Made by a program: the position numbers and the translations under genes | NCBI GenBank assembly: GCA_017451505.1 | Contig: JAFTOF010000005.1 | Location: 31,432 to 95,431 of the forward strand | Reading direction: 5' to 3' | Source of the DNA: Clostridia bacterium | GTDB lineage: Bacteria > Bacillota > Clostridia > UMGS1883 | DNA length: 64,000 nucleotides | Notes under the pieces: model-generated | Databases searched by the model: none | Seen by the model: the letters and a program-made list of their open reading frames with translations, nothing else | What the model was told of the DNA's origin: nothing | Shown: piece after piece, positions 1 through 6,983 of the stretch | How the letters are laid out: each line of letters opens with the position of its first letter | How positions within the stretch are numbered: position 1 is the first letter of the stretch

Positions 1-240
1 TCCCACCCCACCAAGTATCTTAATATAAACGGTAAAATTCTTCCTGCATTAAATAGCATTGCAGGAATGGGTGACAGGGCGGCACAGTCAATTGCCGATG
101 CGAGGGAAAAAGGAAAATTCTTCTCAATCGATGACTTTAAACAGCGTACCAGCGTCAGCGAAACGCATATTGAGCTTTTAAAGAGCTTCGGCTGCTTTAA
201 GGGTATACCGCAAAGTGCACAGGTAAGCTTGTTTGATTAA
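1..240 (+). CDS. polC: DNA polymerase III PolC-type, C-terminal end (partial)
   Basis: An open frame enters from the left edge and stops at 238-240, giving the last 79 residues of a longer protein. It has a helix-hairpin-helix-like stretch (LNSIAGMGDRAAQSIADAR) and ends QVSLFD, close to the NQLSLF-type tail of Gram-positive PolC, where a beta-clamp-binding peptide sits. PolC is the replicative polymerase of low-GC Gram-positives. The polymerase and exonuclease domains lie outside the window, so the call rests on the tail only; a DnaE-type polymerase is the main alternative. Transcription ends in the hairpin at 243-294. Confidence 0.75.
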   Translation, partial: SHPTKYLNINGKILPALNSIAGMGDRAAQSIADAREKGKFFSIDDFKQRTSVSETHIELLKSFGCFKGIPQSAQVSLFD

Positions 241-242
241 AC

Positions 243-294
243 GAAAATACAGAGGGCGGAAAAAGTTTACACTTTTTCCGCCCTCTGTATTTTC
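243..294. terminator. Bidirectional terminator between polC and the PHP gene
   Basis: A perfect 24-bp inverted repeat (243-266 with 271-294) with a TTAC loop lies 3 nt after the polC stop and 15 nt before the stop of the convergent gene. A-rich and T-rich flanks on both sides suit termination in both directions. Confidence 0.85.
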
Positions 295-308
295 ATTATT
301 CATTTGTT

Positions 309-1304
309 TTATCCCAAAAGCTTCTCTATGGGATACGCATTTGAGCTTGCGGTCTTGCCCGATTTATCAACTATTGTTACTCTCACATATTTTGAATCGG
401 GGAATACCTTGTACTCTGCGTGGTTTATTACTTCGCCCTTCTTTGCACAAAAATGCTTTGCACGGCGATTGGATGCTGTGAAAATAATCTCGACCGCATC
501 AGAACAATCAACATTCATCATGTCATCCTCCATCCACAGTGAGTGAATGTCAGGACCTTGCGAAGCATAAAAATTTCCGTCTAAAAGTGCCTGTGTTACG
601 GTGCGGTAATCAAGCTTATCCGCCTTAATCATAGTCCAGCTAAGCCCGCTTCCGCTCATAAGGGTGGGACGGTTATGGCTGTCATCACCGCCTACGCAGT
701 AAATCATCTTTCCGCCGCGGAGCATATCGTCATAAACACGGGGATTATATTCATGCCCGTTATACATTTCCATAGCGTGCATATTGTTATAACTCATGTA
801 CTGAGGATAGCTTTCAAGCGAGCCTGTAGGGTGGTTGTATGTAGTAAAGAAGCCGTGCTTTCTGCCCTCTGCAAACATATCGCTGATACATTCTCCAGTA
901 TAGAATCTTTCATAATCAGGCTCATCTTCATAAAATTGAATTTGGTCGCGGTATTCTACAGCGTGTGCGTAAAGATATTCACTTCTGTGCCAGCATGCCT
1001 GCTTAAGATTATCAGGCTCAATGGCAATGAAATTAATATGGCAGGTTTCCATATTTGCCCAGTCAGGTGTTCCCTTGCCGTTAATTTCCATTTCATAACC
1101 ATTTAAAGCAAGGAATTTATCATCGCACAAATGAGAGCGGTCAAGCATGATATCATGGTCAGTATATGCCACGATATCATAACCAAGCTCCATAAAAACC
1201 TGCTTTACCTCCTCCGGTGTAGCACTGCCGTCCGACTGGCAGGTATGTGCATGAAGGTTTGCCTTGTAAAATCTGCCTGTTTCAGGAATTAAAAACTTTT
1301 TCAT
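309..1304 (-). CDS. PHP-domain metal-dependent phosphoesterase
   Basis: 331 aa. The PHP (polymerase and histidinol phosphatase) fold is shown by an N-terminal NLHAHTCQSDG motif, then YTDHD, and later histidines such as GGDDSHNRP, which together form the multi-metal site of the family. Members hydrolyse phosphoesters such as histidinol phosphate or nucleotides; the substrate here is not evident. There is no signal peptide, so it is cytosolic. The start at 1304 (MKKFLIPE) is preferred over the upstream ATGs because GGAG lies 9 nt before it. It is transcribed divergently from the DUF2264 gene and may share its carbohydrate-related context. Family sure, role unknown. Confidence 0.8.
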   Translation of the reverse strand: MKKFLIPETGRFYKANLHAHTCQSDGSATPEEVKQVFMELGYDIVAYTDHDIMLDRSHLCDDKFLALNGYEMEINGKGTPDWANMETCHINFIAIEPDNLKQACWHRSEYLYAHAVEYRDQIQFYEDEPDYERFYTGECISDMFAEGRKHGFFTTYNHPTGSLESYPQYMSYNNMHAMEMYNGHEYNPRVYDDMLRGGKMIYCVGGDDSHNRPTLMSGSGLSWTMIKADKLDYRTVTQALLDGNFYASQGPDIHSLWMEDDMMNVDCSDAVEIIFTASNRRAKHFCAKKGEVINHAEYKVFPDSKYVRVTIVDKSGKTASSNAYPIEKLLG

Positions 1305-1336
1305 CGTCAGCATCTCCAATCATATTAACTATAAAA

Positions 1337-1365
1337 AGTTTATCACACCCTCAATTCGCTGTCAA
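1337..1365 (-). promoter_or_regulatory. Sigma-A-type promoter for the PHP gene
   Basis: Reading the minus strand: TTGACA (1365-1360), 17-bp spacer, TAAACT (1342-1337), about 32 nt upstream of the chosen start. Confidence 0.7.
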
Positions 1366-1412
1366 GTTTAAAAAAGTTTAAAATATGTGCACAAAAGTTC
1401 AAGAAATAACTA

Positions 1413-1441
1413 TTGAAAAAACAATCTATATGCTATATGAT
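1413..1441 (+). promoter_or_regulatory. Sigma-A-type promoter for the DUF2264 gene
   Basis: TTGAAA (1413-1418), 17-bp spacer, TATGAT (1436-1441), placed 34 nt before the GTG start. It is back to back with the PHP promoter, so the 170-bp gap is a divergent control region. Confidence 0.65.
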
Positions 1442-1475
1442 ATAGTATATAAAATTTCTCTGAGGAGTGATTTTA

Positions 1476-3116
1476 GTGAATAATCCTTTTAAGACAAAAA
1501 AAGATTTCCAAAAGTGTGTTGTAGATTTGGTAAATCCTTTAAAACCGTATTATAACGTCGAGTTAGCGGAGCTTAAATACGGAGTTCATTCGTCGGGTGC
1601 AAGTGAAAAGGTACAGCGTACCGAGGCTTTTATACGTCCGCTTTGGGGACTTGCTCCTCTTTGGTCGGGAGGTGGTGATTGCGGAGATTTTGCAGAAATT
1701 TATCGCACAGGGATAATAAATGGAACCGACCCTGATAGCCCTGCCTATTGGGGGACACTTGCAAATGGCGGACAGGTGCTTTGCGAATCTCCCTGTGTGA
1801 TGCTTTCCCTTGTTCTTGCAAAGGACAAGCTTTGGGAGCCGCTTACCGATAAACAAAAAGAAAATATCGTAAATTGGATTCATAGCAGCCGAGGTGCAAG
1901 GCATGCAAACAATAACTGGAACTTTTTCCAGGTGCTTGACCACGTGTGTCTTAAAAAGCTCGGTCAGTCCTACAGTCAGGAAATAATAGACGAAAAGCTT
2001 CAGATAATTGAATCCTTCTACCGTGGGGACGGCTGGTATTCCGATGGCAATTTAAATCGGAGATTTGATTATTACATCGCCTTTGCGTTTCATTTCTACG
2101 GGCTTATTTATGCAAAGCTCATGGAAAAGGACGATCCCGAAAGAAGTAAGCTTTTCAAAGAACGTGCCATTCTTTATGCAAAGCACTTCATATATTGGTT
2201 TGACGAGGAGGGGAGAGAGGTTCCCTTTGGAAGAAGCCTTCCTTACCGATTTGCACATATTGCTTTCTGGAGTGCGTGCCTTTTTGCAGGGATTGAGCCT
2301 TTTCCCATTCCTGTTATTAAAGGTATCATTTCCCGCAATCTCCGATGGTGGATAAAAAAGCCTATATTTGACCATGCAGGAATCCTTACCGTGGGATATG
2401 GTTATCCGCAGACTAATATGGCGGAGGAATACACCTGCTTTGGCTCTCCTTATTGGTGCATGAAATCATTCTTGCTCCTGGCACTTCCCGATAGCCACGC
2501 ATTTTGGACTGCAGAGGAAGCACCGCTTCCGGCTCTTGAAAAAGTACATATTATAAAGCCTGCAAATATGGTGGTTCAGCGTATGAACGGATATACCTGC
2601 CTTCTTCCCACAGGGCAGCAGGGAGGAAATGCTAACCATAGCTGGGAGAAGTACGGAAAATTCTGCTACAGCTCAAAGTATGCATTCAGCATAGCAGGCA
2701 CATATTTTAATAAGGACGCGGCAGGCGGTGACAATATGCTGATGTTTGAAAAGCACGGATACTACTTTATCCGTCGGGACTGCATGGAGTACAAAGTCAA
2801 TGACGATGCAAGTGTATATTCAAAATGGTCGCCTTTTGACGGCGTGACAGTTGAAACGCTTGTAATCCCCACCGATGACGGTCATATACGCAGACACACT
2901 ATTGAATCTGACGGAGAATATATAGCCTACGACTGCGGATTTGGGCTTTTTGAAGACAGCGGCGATGTGATAAGTGAAACAGGCGAAAAGGAAGAAATAT
3001 TGACTTGTCCCAATCTTAATCTTTACGACCCACGCAGACTTCATATGAAAGCCGTTAAATATATTATCCCCAAGGGGAAATCCCAATTTGAAACACGTGT
3101 AATATATCCAAAGTAA
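1476..3116 (+). CDS. DUF2264 family protein (GH154-type putative glycoside hydrolase)
   Basis: 546 aa. The N-terminus contains the DUF2264 hallmark around RPLWGLAPLWSGG (about residues 54-66), followed by helix-rich sequence with WNNFxFF-like and DGWYSDG-like motifs typical of (alpha/alpha) barrel proteins, and a beta-rich C-terminal third. DUF2264 proteins have been placed in glycoside hydrolase family GH154, some members of which act on glucuronides; the substrate here cannot be read from sequence. No signal peptide, so imported oligosaccharides are the likely substrate. GTG at 1476 is chosen because GAGGAG sits 8 nt upstream; the GTG at 1467 overlaps that ribosome binding site. Two sugar ABC permeases follow. 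Confidence 0.75.
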   Translation: MNNPFKTKKDFQKCVVDLVNPLKPYYNVELAELKYGVHSSGASEKVQRTEAFIRPLWGLAPLWSGGGDCGDFAEIYRTGIINGTDPDSPAYWGTLANGGQVLCESPCVMLSLVLAKDKLWEPLTDKQKENIVNWIHSSRGARHANNNWNFFQVLDHVCLKKLGQSYSQEIIDEKLQIIESFYRGDGWYSDGNLNRRFDYYIAFAFHFYGLIYAKLMEKDDPERSKLFKERAILYAKHFIYWFDEEGREVPFGRSLPYRFAHIAFWSACLFAGIEPFPIPVIKGIISRNLRWWIKKPIFDHAGILTVGYGYPQTNMAEEYTCFGSPYWCMKSFLLLALPDSHAFWTAEEAPLPALEKVHIIKPANMVVQRMNGYTCLLPTGQQGGNANHSWEKYGKFCYSSKYAFSIAGTYFNKDAAGGDNMLMFEKHGYYFIRRDCMEYKVNDDASVYSKWSPFDGVTVETLVIPTDDGHIRRHTIESDGEYIAYDCGFGLFEDSGDVISETGEKEEILTCPNLNLYDPRRLHMKAVKYIIPKGKSQFETRVIYPK

Positions 3117-3386
3117 TTTAAGTTTGTGCATATTGCACAAATGTTGATTTTGCATAAACATTTTTGGAATTTTTTGCATTTTATATGTTTATGTTCGGTA
3201 AACATATGTAAAAAACAGTAAAAATGCACATAAAATGAAAAATGAGTTTATGAAAATTGTATTATATGACGCTTTTTTTGACAAAAAAACAGCGGATTTT
3301 TGTGTAAAATTACTTTTGCAAAAATCCGTTGTTTGTTTTGTTATATTTTAAGGGTAAAATACCAGAATAAAAGTTTGGTTCATAAT
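3117..3386 (+). other. Intergenic region with three successive hairpins
   Basis: No gene is seen. It holds an 8-bp palindrome TTTGTGCA-TAT-TGCACAAA (3123-3141), a 9-bp inverted repeat ATATGTTTA/TAAACATAT (3183-3207), and a 16-bp near-perfect repeat (3287-3302 with 3319-3334, one mismatch) followed by a T-rich stretch. The last resembles a terminator; the first two could be operators or RNA hairpins. Functions are inferred from shape only. Confidence 0.5.
3287..3340 (+). terminator. Probable terminator after the DUF2264 gene
   Basis: Stem of 16 bp with one mismatch (3287-3302/3319-3334), 16-nt loop, then GTTTTGTTA. It is about 170 nt past the stop, so the transcript would have a long 3-prime tail. 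Confidence 0.5.
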
Positions 3387-3387
3387 A

Positions 3388-3416
3388 TTGACACAATGCC
3401 CAAACTATGGTAATAT
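3388..3416 (+). promoter_or_regulatory. Strong promoter of the sugar ABC permeases, with possible operator
   Basis: TTGACA (3388-3393), 17-bp spacer, TAATAT (3411-3416), 39 nt before the start. A 7-bp inverted repeat AGTTTGG/CCAAACT (3372-3378 and 3400-3406) brackets the -35 box and is a candidate repressor site. Confidence 0.75.
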
Positions 3417-3455
3417 ATCTATATGACATAAAAAAGGAAAAAAGGATTGGTGATT

Positions 3456-4373
3456 ATGGCAAAAACAGGTTCACTTCGTCAGGCGAAGCTGAAAATCGAA
3501 ATCCAGTCTTATCTTATGATAGGATTGCAGCTCCTGGGCTTCTTCGTTTTCAGCCTCTATCCCATACTCTGGGTTTTCAGATATGGATTTTACGATTATG
3601 ACGGCGTTACGGCAACATGGTGCGGCTTTGAAAACTTTGTCCGTGCTTTCACCCGTGATGCACTTTATTGGAAGAGTGTTCTCAACACATTTATTATCGC
3701 TTACGGTAAGCTTATAGTTGAGATTCCTCTTGCGTTTTTGATAGCACTTGCTCTTACAAGCGGTCTTGTAAAGTTTAAGCGTGTATTCATGGTAGGTTAT
3801 TACCTTCCTAAGATGACTGGTATTGCAGTTAACTGTCTTATCTTTACATATATGTTCGCTACAGTAAATGGTCCTATCAATAATATCCTTTTGGATATCG
3901 GTATCATCAGTGAACCTATTGCATGGCTCGGTGCTAAATGGACTGCCCTTGCAGTTATCATGATTCGAAGCACATGGGCAGGCTTCTCGACAAACGTTCT
4001 TTACTTCATGGCGGGTGTTAGTAACGTTTCTGAGGATTGTGTAGAGGCTGCAAAGGTTGACGGTGCTAATTCAAAGCAGGTATTCTTCAAGATTACCCTT
4101 CCCATGCTCGCACCGGTTCTTAAGACTATTCTCATGCTTGCTATGGTTAACGGTATGAAGGTATATCAGGACGTTATGCTTCTTACCAACGGTGCACCCG
4201 GCGGTAGTACAAACGTTGTAATGCTCTACCTCTACCAGTTGTATTTTGAAACAGACGGTATTAAGGCTCAGTACGGTTATGCGTCCACTCTTGGTATTAT
4301 CACTACATTTATCATCGGCGGCGTTACCCTTATCTATTTGAGACTTACAAAGAATGCTGACGAGGTGGGTTGA
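3456..4373 (+). CDS. Sugar ABC transporter permease, MalF/UgpA type
   Basis: 305 aa. Six predicted transmembrane segments and the EAA loop EAAKVDGANSKQVFFKITLPML near residue 195, the docking site for the ABC ATPase. This is one half of a CUT1 (carbohydrate uptake) permease pair in the inner membrane. The start at ATG 3456 has AAAGGA 9 nt upstream. The second permease follows after 2 nt. No substrate-binding protein or ATPase gene is adjacent. A shared MsmX-type ATPase elsewhere is usual for CUT1 systems, but the missing binding protein is less usual. Substrate unknown; the DUF2264 neighbour suggests an oligosaccharide. Confidence 0.88.
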   Translation: MAKTGSLRQAKLKIEIQSYLMIGLQLLGFFVFSLYPILWVFRYGFYDYDGVTATWCGFENFVRAFTRDALYWKSVLNTFIIAYGKLIVEIPLAFLIALALTSGLVKFKRVFMVGYYLPKMTGIAVNCLIFTYMFATVNGPINNILLDIGIISEPIAWLGAKWTALAVIMIRSTWAGFSTNVLYFMAGVSNVSEDCVEAAKVDGANSKQVFFKITLPMLAPVLKTILMLAMVNGMKVYQDVMLLTNGAPGGSTNVVMLYLYQLYFETDGIKAQYGYASTLGIITTFIIGGVTLIYLRLTKNADEVG

Positions 4374-4375
4374 TT

Positions 4376-5518
4376 ATGAAATTTATATTAACTTTATTAA
4401 AAACTATTCCCACTATGCTTTTGTTCGCTGTAACAGGTCTGGTGGCAGGTCTTGGCTGGACACTTTATAATGTTATTGCAAACGGTGCAGAGATTGGTAT
4501 TTCATCACTTTTTGTAATTGTTATAGGTAATGTAATCGGTGCATATGTTGTTGACTTCTTCGCCGAGAAAAAAGGCGGCTCAAAGAAGTGGTTCATGCTT
4601 GGATTCCTTTTTGGTATCTTTGCATTTATAGCAACATTCTTTATGAAAAAGAATGACAACGTAGTAAAGAGAAATGTATTCAACGGAAAGCGTTTCTTCT
4701 CAATTATTCTACATATAGCTTTGAGTGCATTCCTTGTAGTAGTATTCTATCCTTTCCTTGTAGGTCTTTTCAGCTCCTTCAAGACACAGCGTGAAATCCT
4801 CATTTCACCTAATATTCTTCCGGAAACATGGCAGGTTACAAACTACATCACTGCATGGACAGAAGCAAACTTTGCACAGTATACATTTAATACAGTATGG
4901 TACACATTTTTCACCATATGTATAACAGTTCTTACTTCTACAGTTAACGGTTATGCGTTTGCTCGCGGTGAATTCCGTGGTAAGAGTGCAATATTCGTTT
5001 TGTTCACCTCGTTGATGTTCGTTACACTCGGTTCATCTTCTCTTTATCCCACAATGCAGCTTATGAAGATGTTCCACCTCAATACTTCTCTTTGGGGTCT
5101 TATCATTAAGGGCTTCTTCGCAATTCATATTGCGGATATGTACCTTGTTCGCGGATTCATCAATCAGCTTCCCAAGGAGCTTGACGAGGCTGCAACCATC
5201 GACGGATGCGGATTCGTAGGAATTTTCTTCAGAATTATTCTTCCGCTCCTTAAGCCCATGGTTGCTACACTTGTAATCCTTACCTTCGGTCATGCTTGGA
5301 ACGATTATCTGTGGCCCATGATTGTTACAATGGGTAACCCCGAAGGTCAGCCTCTTTCAGTTGGTCTTCGTGCCCTTCAGTCAAGCGGTGAGGGTGCTGC
5401 TTCATGGCACATCATCATGGCAGGTTCGATGATTTCTGCACTTCCCATGATGATTATGTACCTCATCTTTAACAAGTACTTTGTAAAGGGTCTTGCTGCA
5501 GGTGCCGTAAAGGGTTAA
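4376..5518 (+). CDS. Sugar ABC transporter permease, MalG/UgpE type, with N-terminal membrane extension
   Basis: 380 aa, about 100 longer than usual MalG-type permeases. The C-terminal 270 residues are a standard permease: a first helix near residue 105, then six-helix topology with the EAA loop EAATIDGCGFVGIFFRIILP near residue 270. The first 95 residues add about three hydrophobic segments ending in GSKKWFMLGFLFGIFAFIATF, a short integral-membrane module of unknown role. GAGGTGGG lies 6 nt before ATG 4376, which follows the stop of the partner by 2 nt, so the pair is likely co-translated. It forms a heterodimeric pore with the preceding gene product. Confidence 0.87.
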   Translation: MKFILTLLKTIPTMLLFAVTGLVAGLGWTLYNVIANGAEIGISSLFVIVIGNVIGAYVVDFFAEKKGGSKKWFMLGFLFGIFAFIATFFMKKNDNVVKRNVFNGKRFFSIILHIALSAFLVVVFYPFLVGLFSSFKTQREILISPNILPETWQVTNYITAWTEANFAQYTFNTVWYTFFTICITVLTSTVNGYAFARGEFRGKSAIFVLFTSLMFVTLGSSSLYPTMQLMKMFHLNTSLWGLIIKGFFAIHIADMYLVRGFINQLPKELDEAATIDGCGFVGIFFRIILPLLKPMVATLVILTFGHAWNDYLWPMIVTMGNPEGQPLSVGLRALQSSGEGAASWHIIMAGSMISALPMMIMYLIFNKYFVKGLAAGAVKG

Positions 5519-5537
5519 TAAACAAATTACGCAAATT

Positions 5538-5577
5538 AAAAGTACAGAGCTTCTTTTGAAAAGGCTCTGTACTTTTT
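5538..5577 (+). terminator. Terminator of the ABC permease operon
   Basis: A 13-bp perfect stem AAAAGTACAGAGC/GCTCTGTACTTTT (5538-5550 with 5564-5576) ending in a T run, 20 nt after the stop. Confidence 0.85.
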
Positions 5578-5627
5578 TGCTATTTTTGACCTGTCCCGCT
5601 TTTCCCGCTTTGCTCGCAATTTTTATG

Positions 5628-5657
5628 TTGACAAACCTTAGGAGGATGTGTTATCAT
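5628..5657 (+). promoter_or_regulatory. Promoter of the pheST operon
   Basis: TTGACA (5628-5633), 18-bp spacer, TATCAT (5652-5657). It fires into the T-box leader, start near 5664. Confidence 0.7.
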
Positions 5658-5663
5658 TAAAAA

Positions 5664-5906
5664 TAGTGGTGATGAATGTGTGTAAGTAGGATTTGCACCG
5701 CACTTCAAAGAGAGGGGAAGTCATTGGGCTGTAAGCTTTCCCGTTGTGCACAGGTCTGAATTTCAGCACAGGAGCCTTCTGCGAAAAGCTCTTGCGTTAA
5801 GCAGAACGTGATACTGCGTTAAGGTGTAAAAGTGCAAAGCTTTTGCTTTGAATAAGGGTGGTACCGCGAGAACTCTCGTCCCTTTGTGGGGTGAGGGTGT
5901 TTTTAT
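5664..5906 (+). promoter_or_regulatory. T-box riboswitch, phenylalanine type
   Basis: The conserved T-box sequence AGGGTGGTACCGCG is at 5855-5868. It is followed by a terminator whose arms CTCTCGTCCC (5873-5882) and GGGGTGAGGG (5888-5897) pair throughout with G-U allowed, then a T run. In the Stem I region TTC at 5704-5706, just before AGAGAGGGG, fits a Phe (UUC) specifier codon. Uncharged tRNA-Phe binds the leader and disrupts the terminator, so pheS and pheT are read when Phe-tRNA is short. T-box certain; the specifier position is inferred. Confidence 0.93.
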
Positions 5907-5939
5907 TTTTATTACATAAATCGAAGGAGGTATATTCGT

Positions 5940-6971
5940 ATGAACAGTAAAGTGAATGATATTAAAGCACTGTTTAACGAAAAATTAAGCTCTGTTTCTT
6001 CTTCCCAGCAGGTTGAAGAATTGAGAGTTGAATTCTTGGGAAAAAAGGGGCTTGTGGCAGAACTTATGAGCGAGCTTAAGAATATTCCCAATGAAGAAAA
6101 GAAAGAATTTGGCAGAATTATCAATGTTCTTAAACAAGAAATCGAACAGACCGTTTCCGAGAAAAGAACGGCAATCTTAGAGGCAGAACAGCAGAAAATC
6201 ATCGATAGTGCCGAACAGTATGATGAATCTCTGCCATATGAGATTAAAACAGGTTCGTATCATCCCATCACGCTGGTTCAGCGTGACCTTGAAAGAATTT
6301 TCACCTCTATGGGTTTTTCAATCGAAAACTATTCGGAAATTGTTGACGATTATCATTGCTTTGAGGCACTTAACATCCCCAAGCACCACCCCGCACGTGA
6401 TATGCAGGATACCTACTACTTAAGCACTGAAAATCAACTTTTAAAAACTCATACATCGGCGGCACAGAATGCCATTATGAAAAAATACGGAGCACCGCTG
6501 CGTGCGATTTTCCCCGGCAGATGTTTCCGTAACGAATCAACTGATGCGTGCCACGAAAACACCTTCTTCCAGATGGAGGGTATCATGATTGATAAGGATA
6601 TTTCTATTTCTAATCTTATCTACTTTATGAAGACCATGCTTTCTGAAGTTTTCCAGAAGGATGTTACAGTTCGTCTTCGTCCCGGATTTTTCCCCTTCGT
6701 GGAACCCGGTTTCGAGCTTGACATTAAGTGTCTTAACTGTGGTGGTGAAGGTTGCCCCTCGTGTAAAAATTCCGGTTGGCTTGAGCTTTGCCCCTGCGGT
6801 ATGATTCATCCCAATGTTCTTTCTCACGGAGGAATTGACCCTGAGGAATACACAGGCTTTGCTTTCGGACTGGGACTTACCAGGCTTGCAATGATGAAAT
6901 ATGGGGTTAAAGATATCAGAACGTTTAACAGCGGAAGTCTTAAAGCACTTTCCCAGTTTAAGAATGAATAA
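5940..6971 (+). CDS. pheS: Phenylalanine-tRNA ligase alpha subunit
   Basis: 343 aa, the normal length. PheS carries the catalytic site of the alpha2-beta2 enzyme that charges tRNA-Phe in the cytoplasm. An N-terminal coiled coil (about residues 1-85) is followed by the class II core: HPARDMQDTYY, HTSAAQNAIM, FRNESTDACHE (motif 2 region) and GFAFGLGLTRLAMMKYG (motif 3, about residues 305-321). AGGAGG at 5925-5930 places the start. pheT follows after 12 nt and both are under the Phe T-box just upstream. Confidence 0.97.
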   Translation: MNSKVNDIKALFNEKLSSVSSSQQVEELRVEFLGKKGLVAELMSELKNIPNEEKKEFGRIINVLKQEIEQTVSEKRTAILEAEQQKIIDSAEQYDESLPYEIKTGSYHPITLVQRDLERIFTSMGFSIENYSEIVDDYHCFEALNIPKHHPARDMQDTYYLSTENQLLKTHTSAAQNAIMKKYGAPLRAIFPGRCFRNESTDACHENTFFQMEGIMIDKDISISNLIYFMKTMLSEVFQKDVTVRLRPGFFPFVEPGFELDIKCLNCGGEGCPSCKNSGWLELCPCGMIHPNVLSHGGIDPEEYTGFAFGLGLTRLAMMKYGVKDIRTFNSGSLKALSQFKNE

Positions 6972-6983
6972 GGGGGGACTATA

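Noticed and set aside
675..1106. 143-codon plus-strand frame opposite the PHP gene
   Set aside because: It lies fully inside a convincing gene on the other strand and shows no motif or ribosome binding site.
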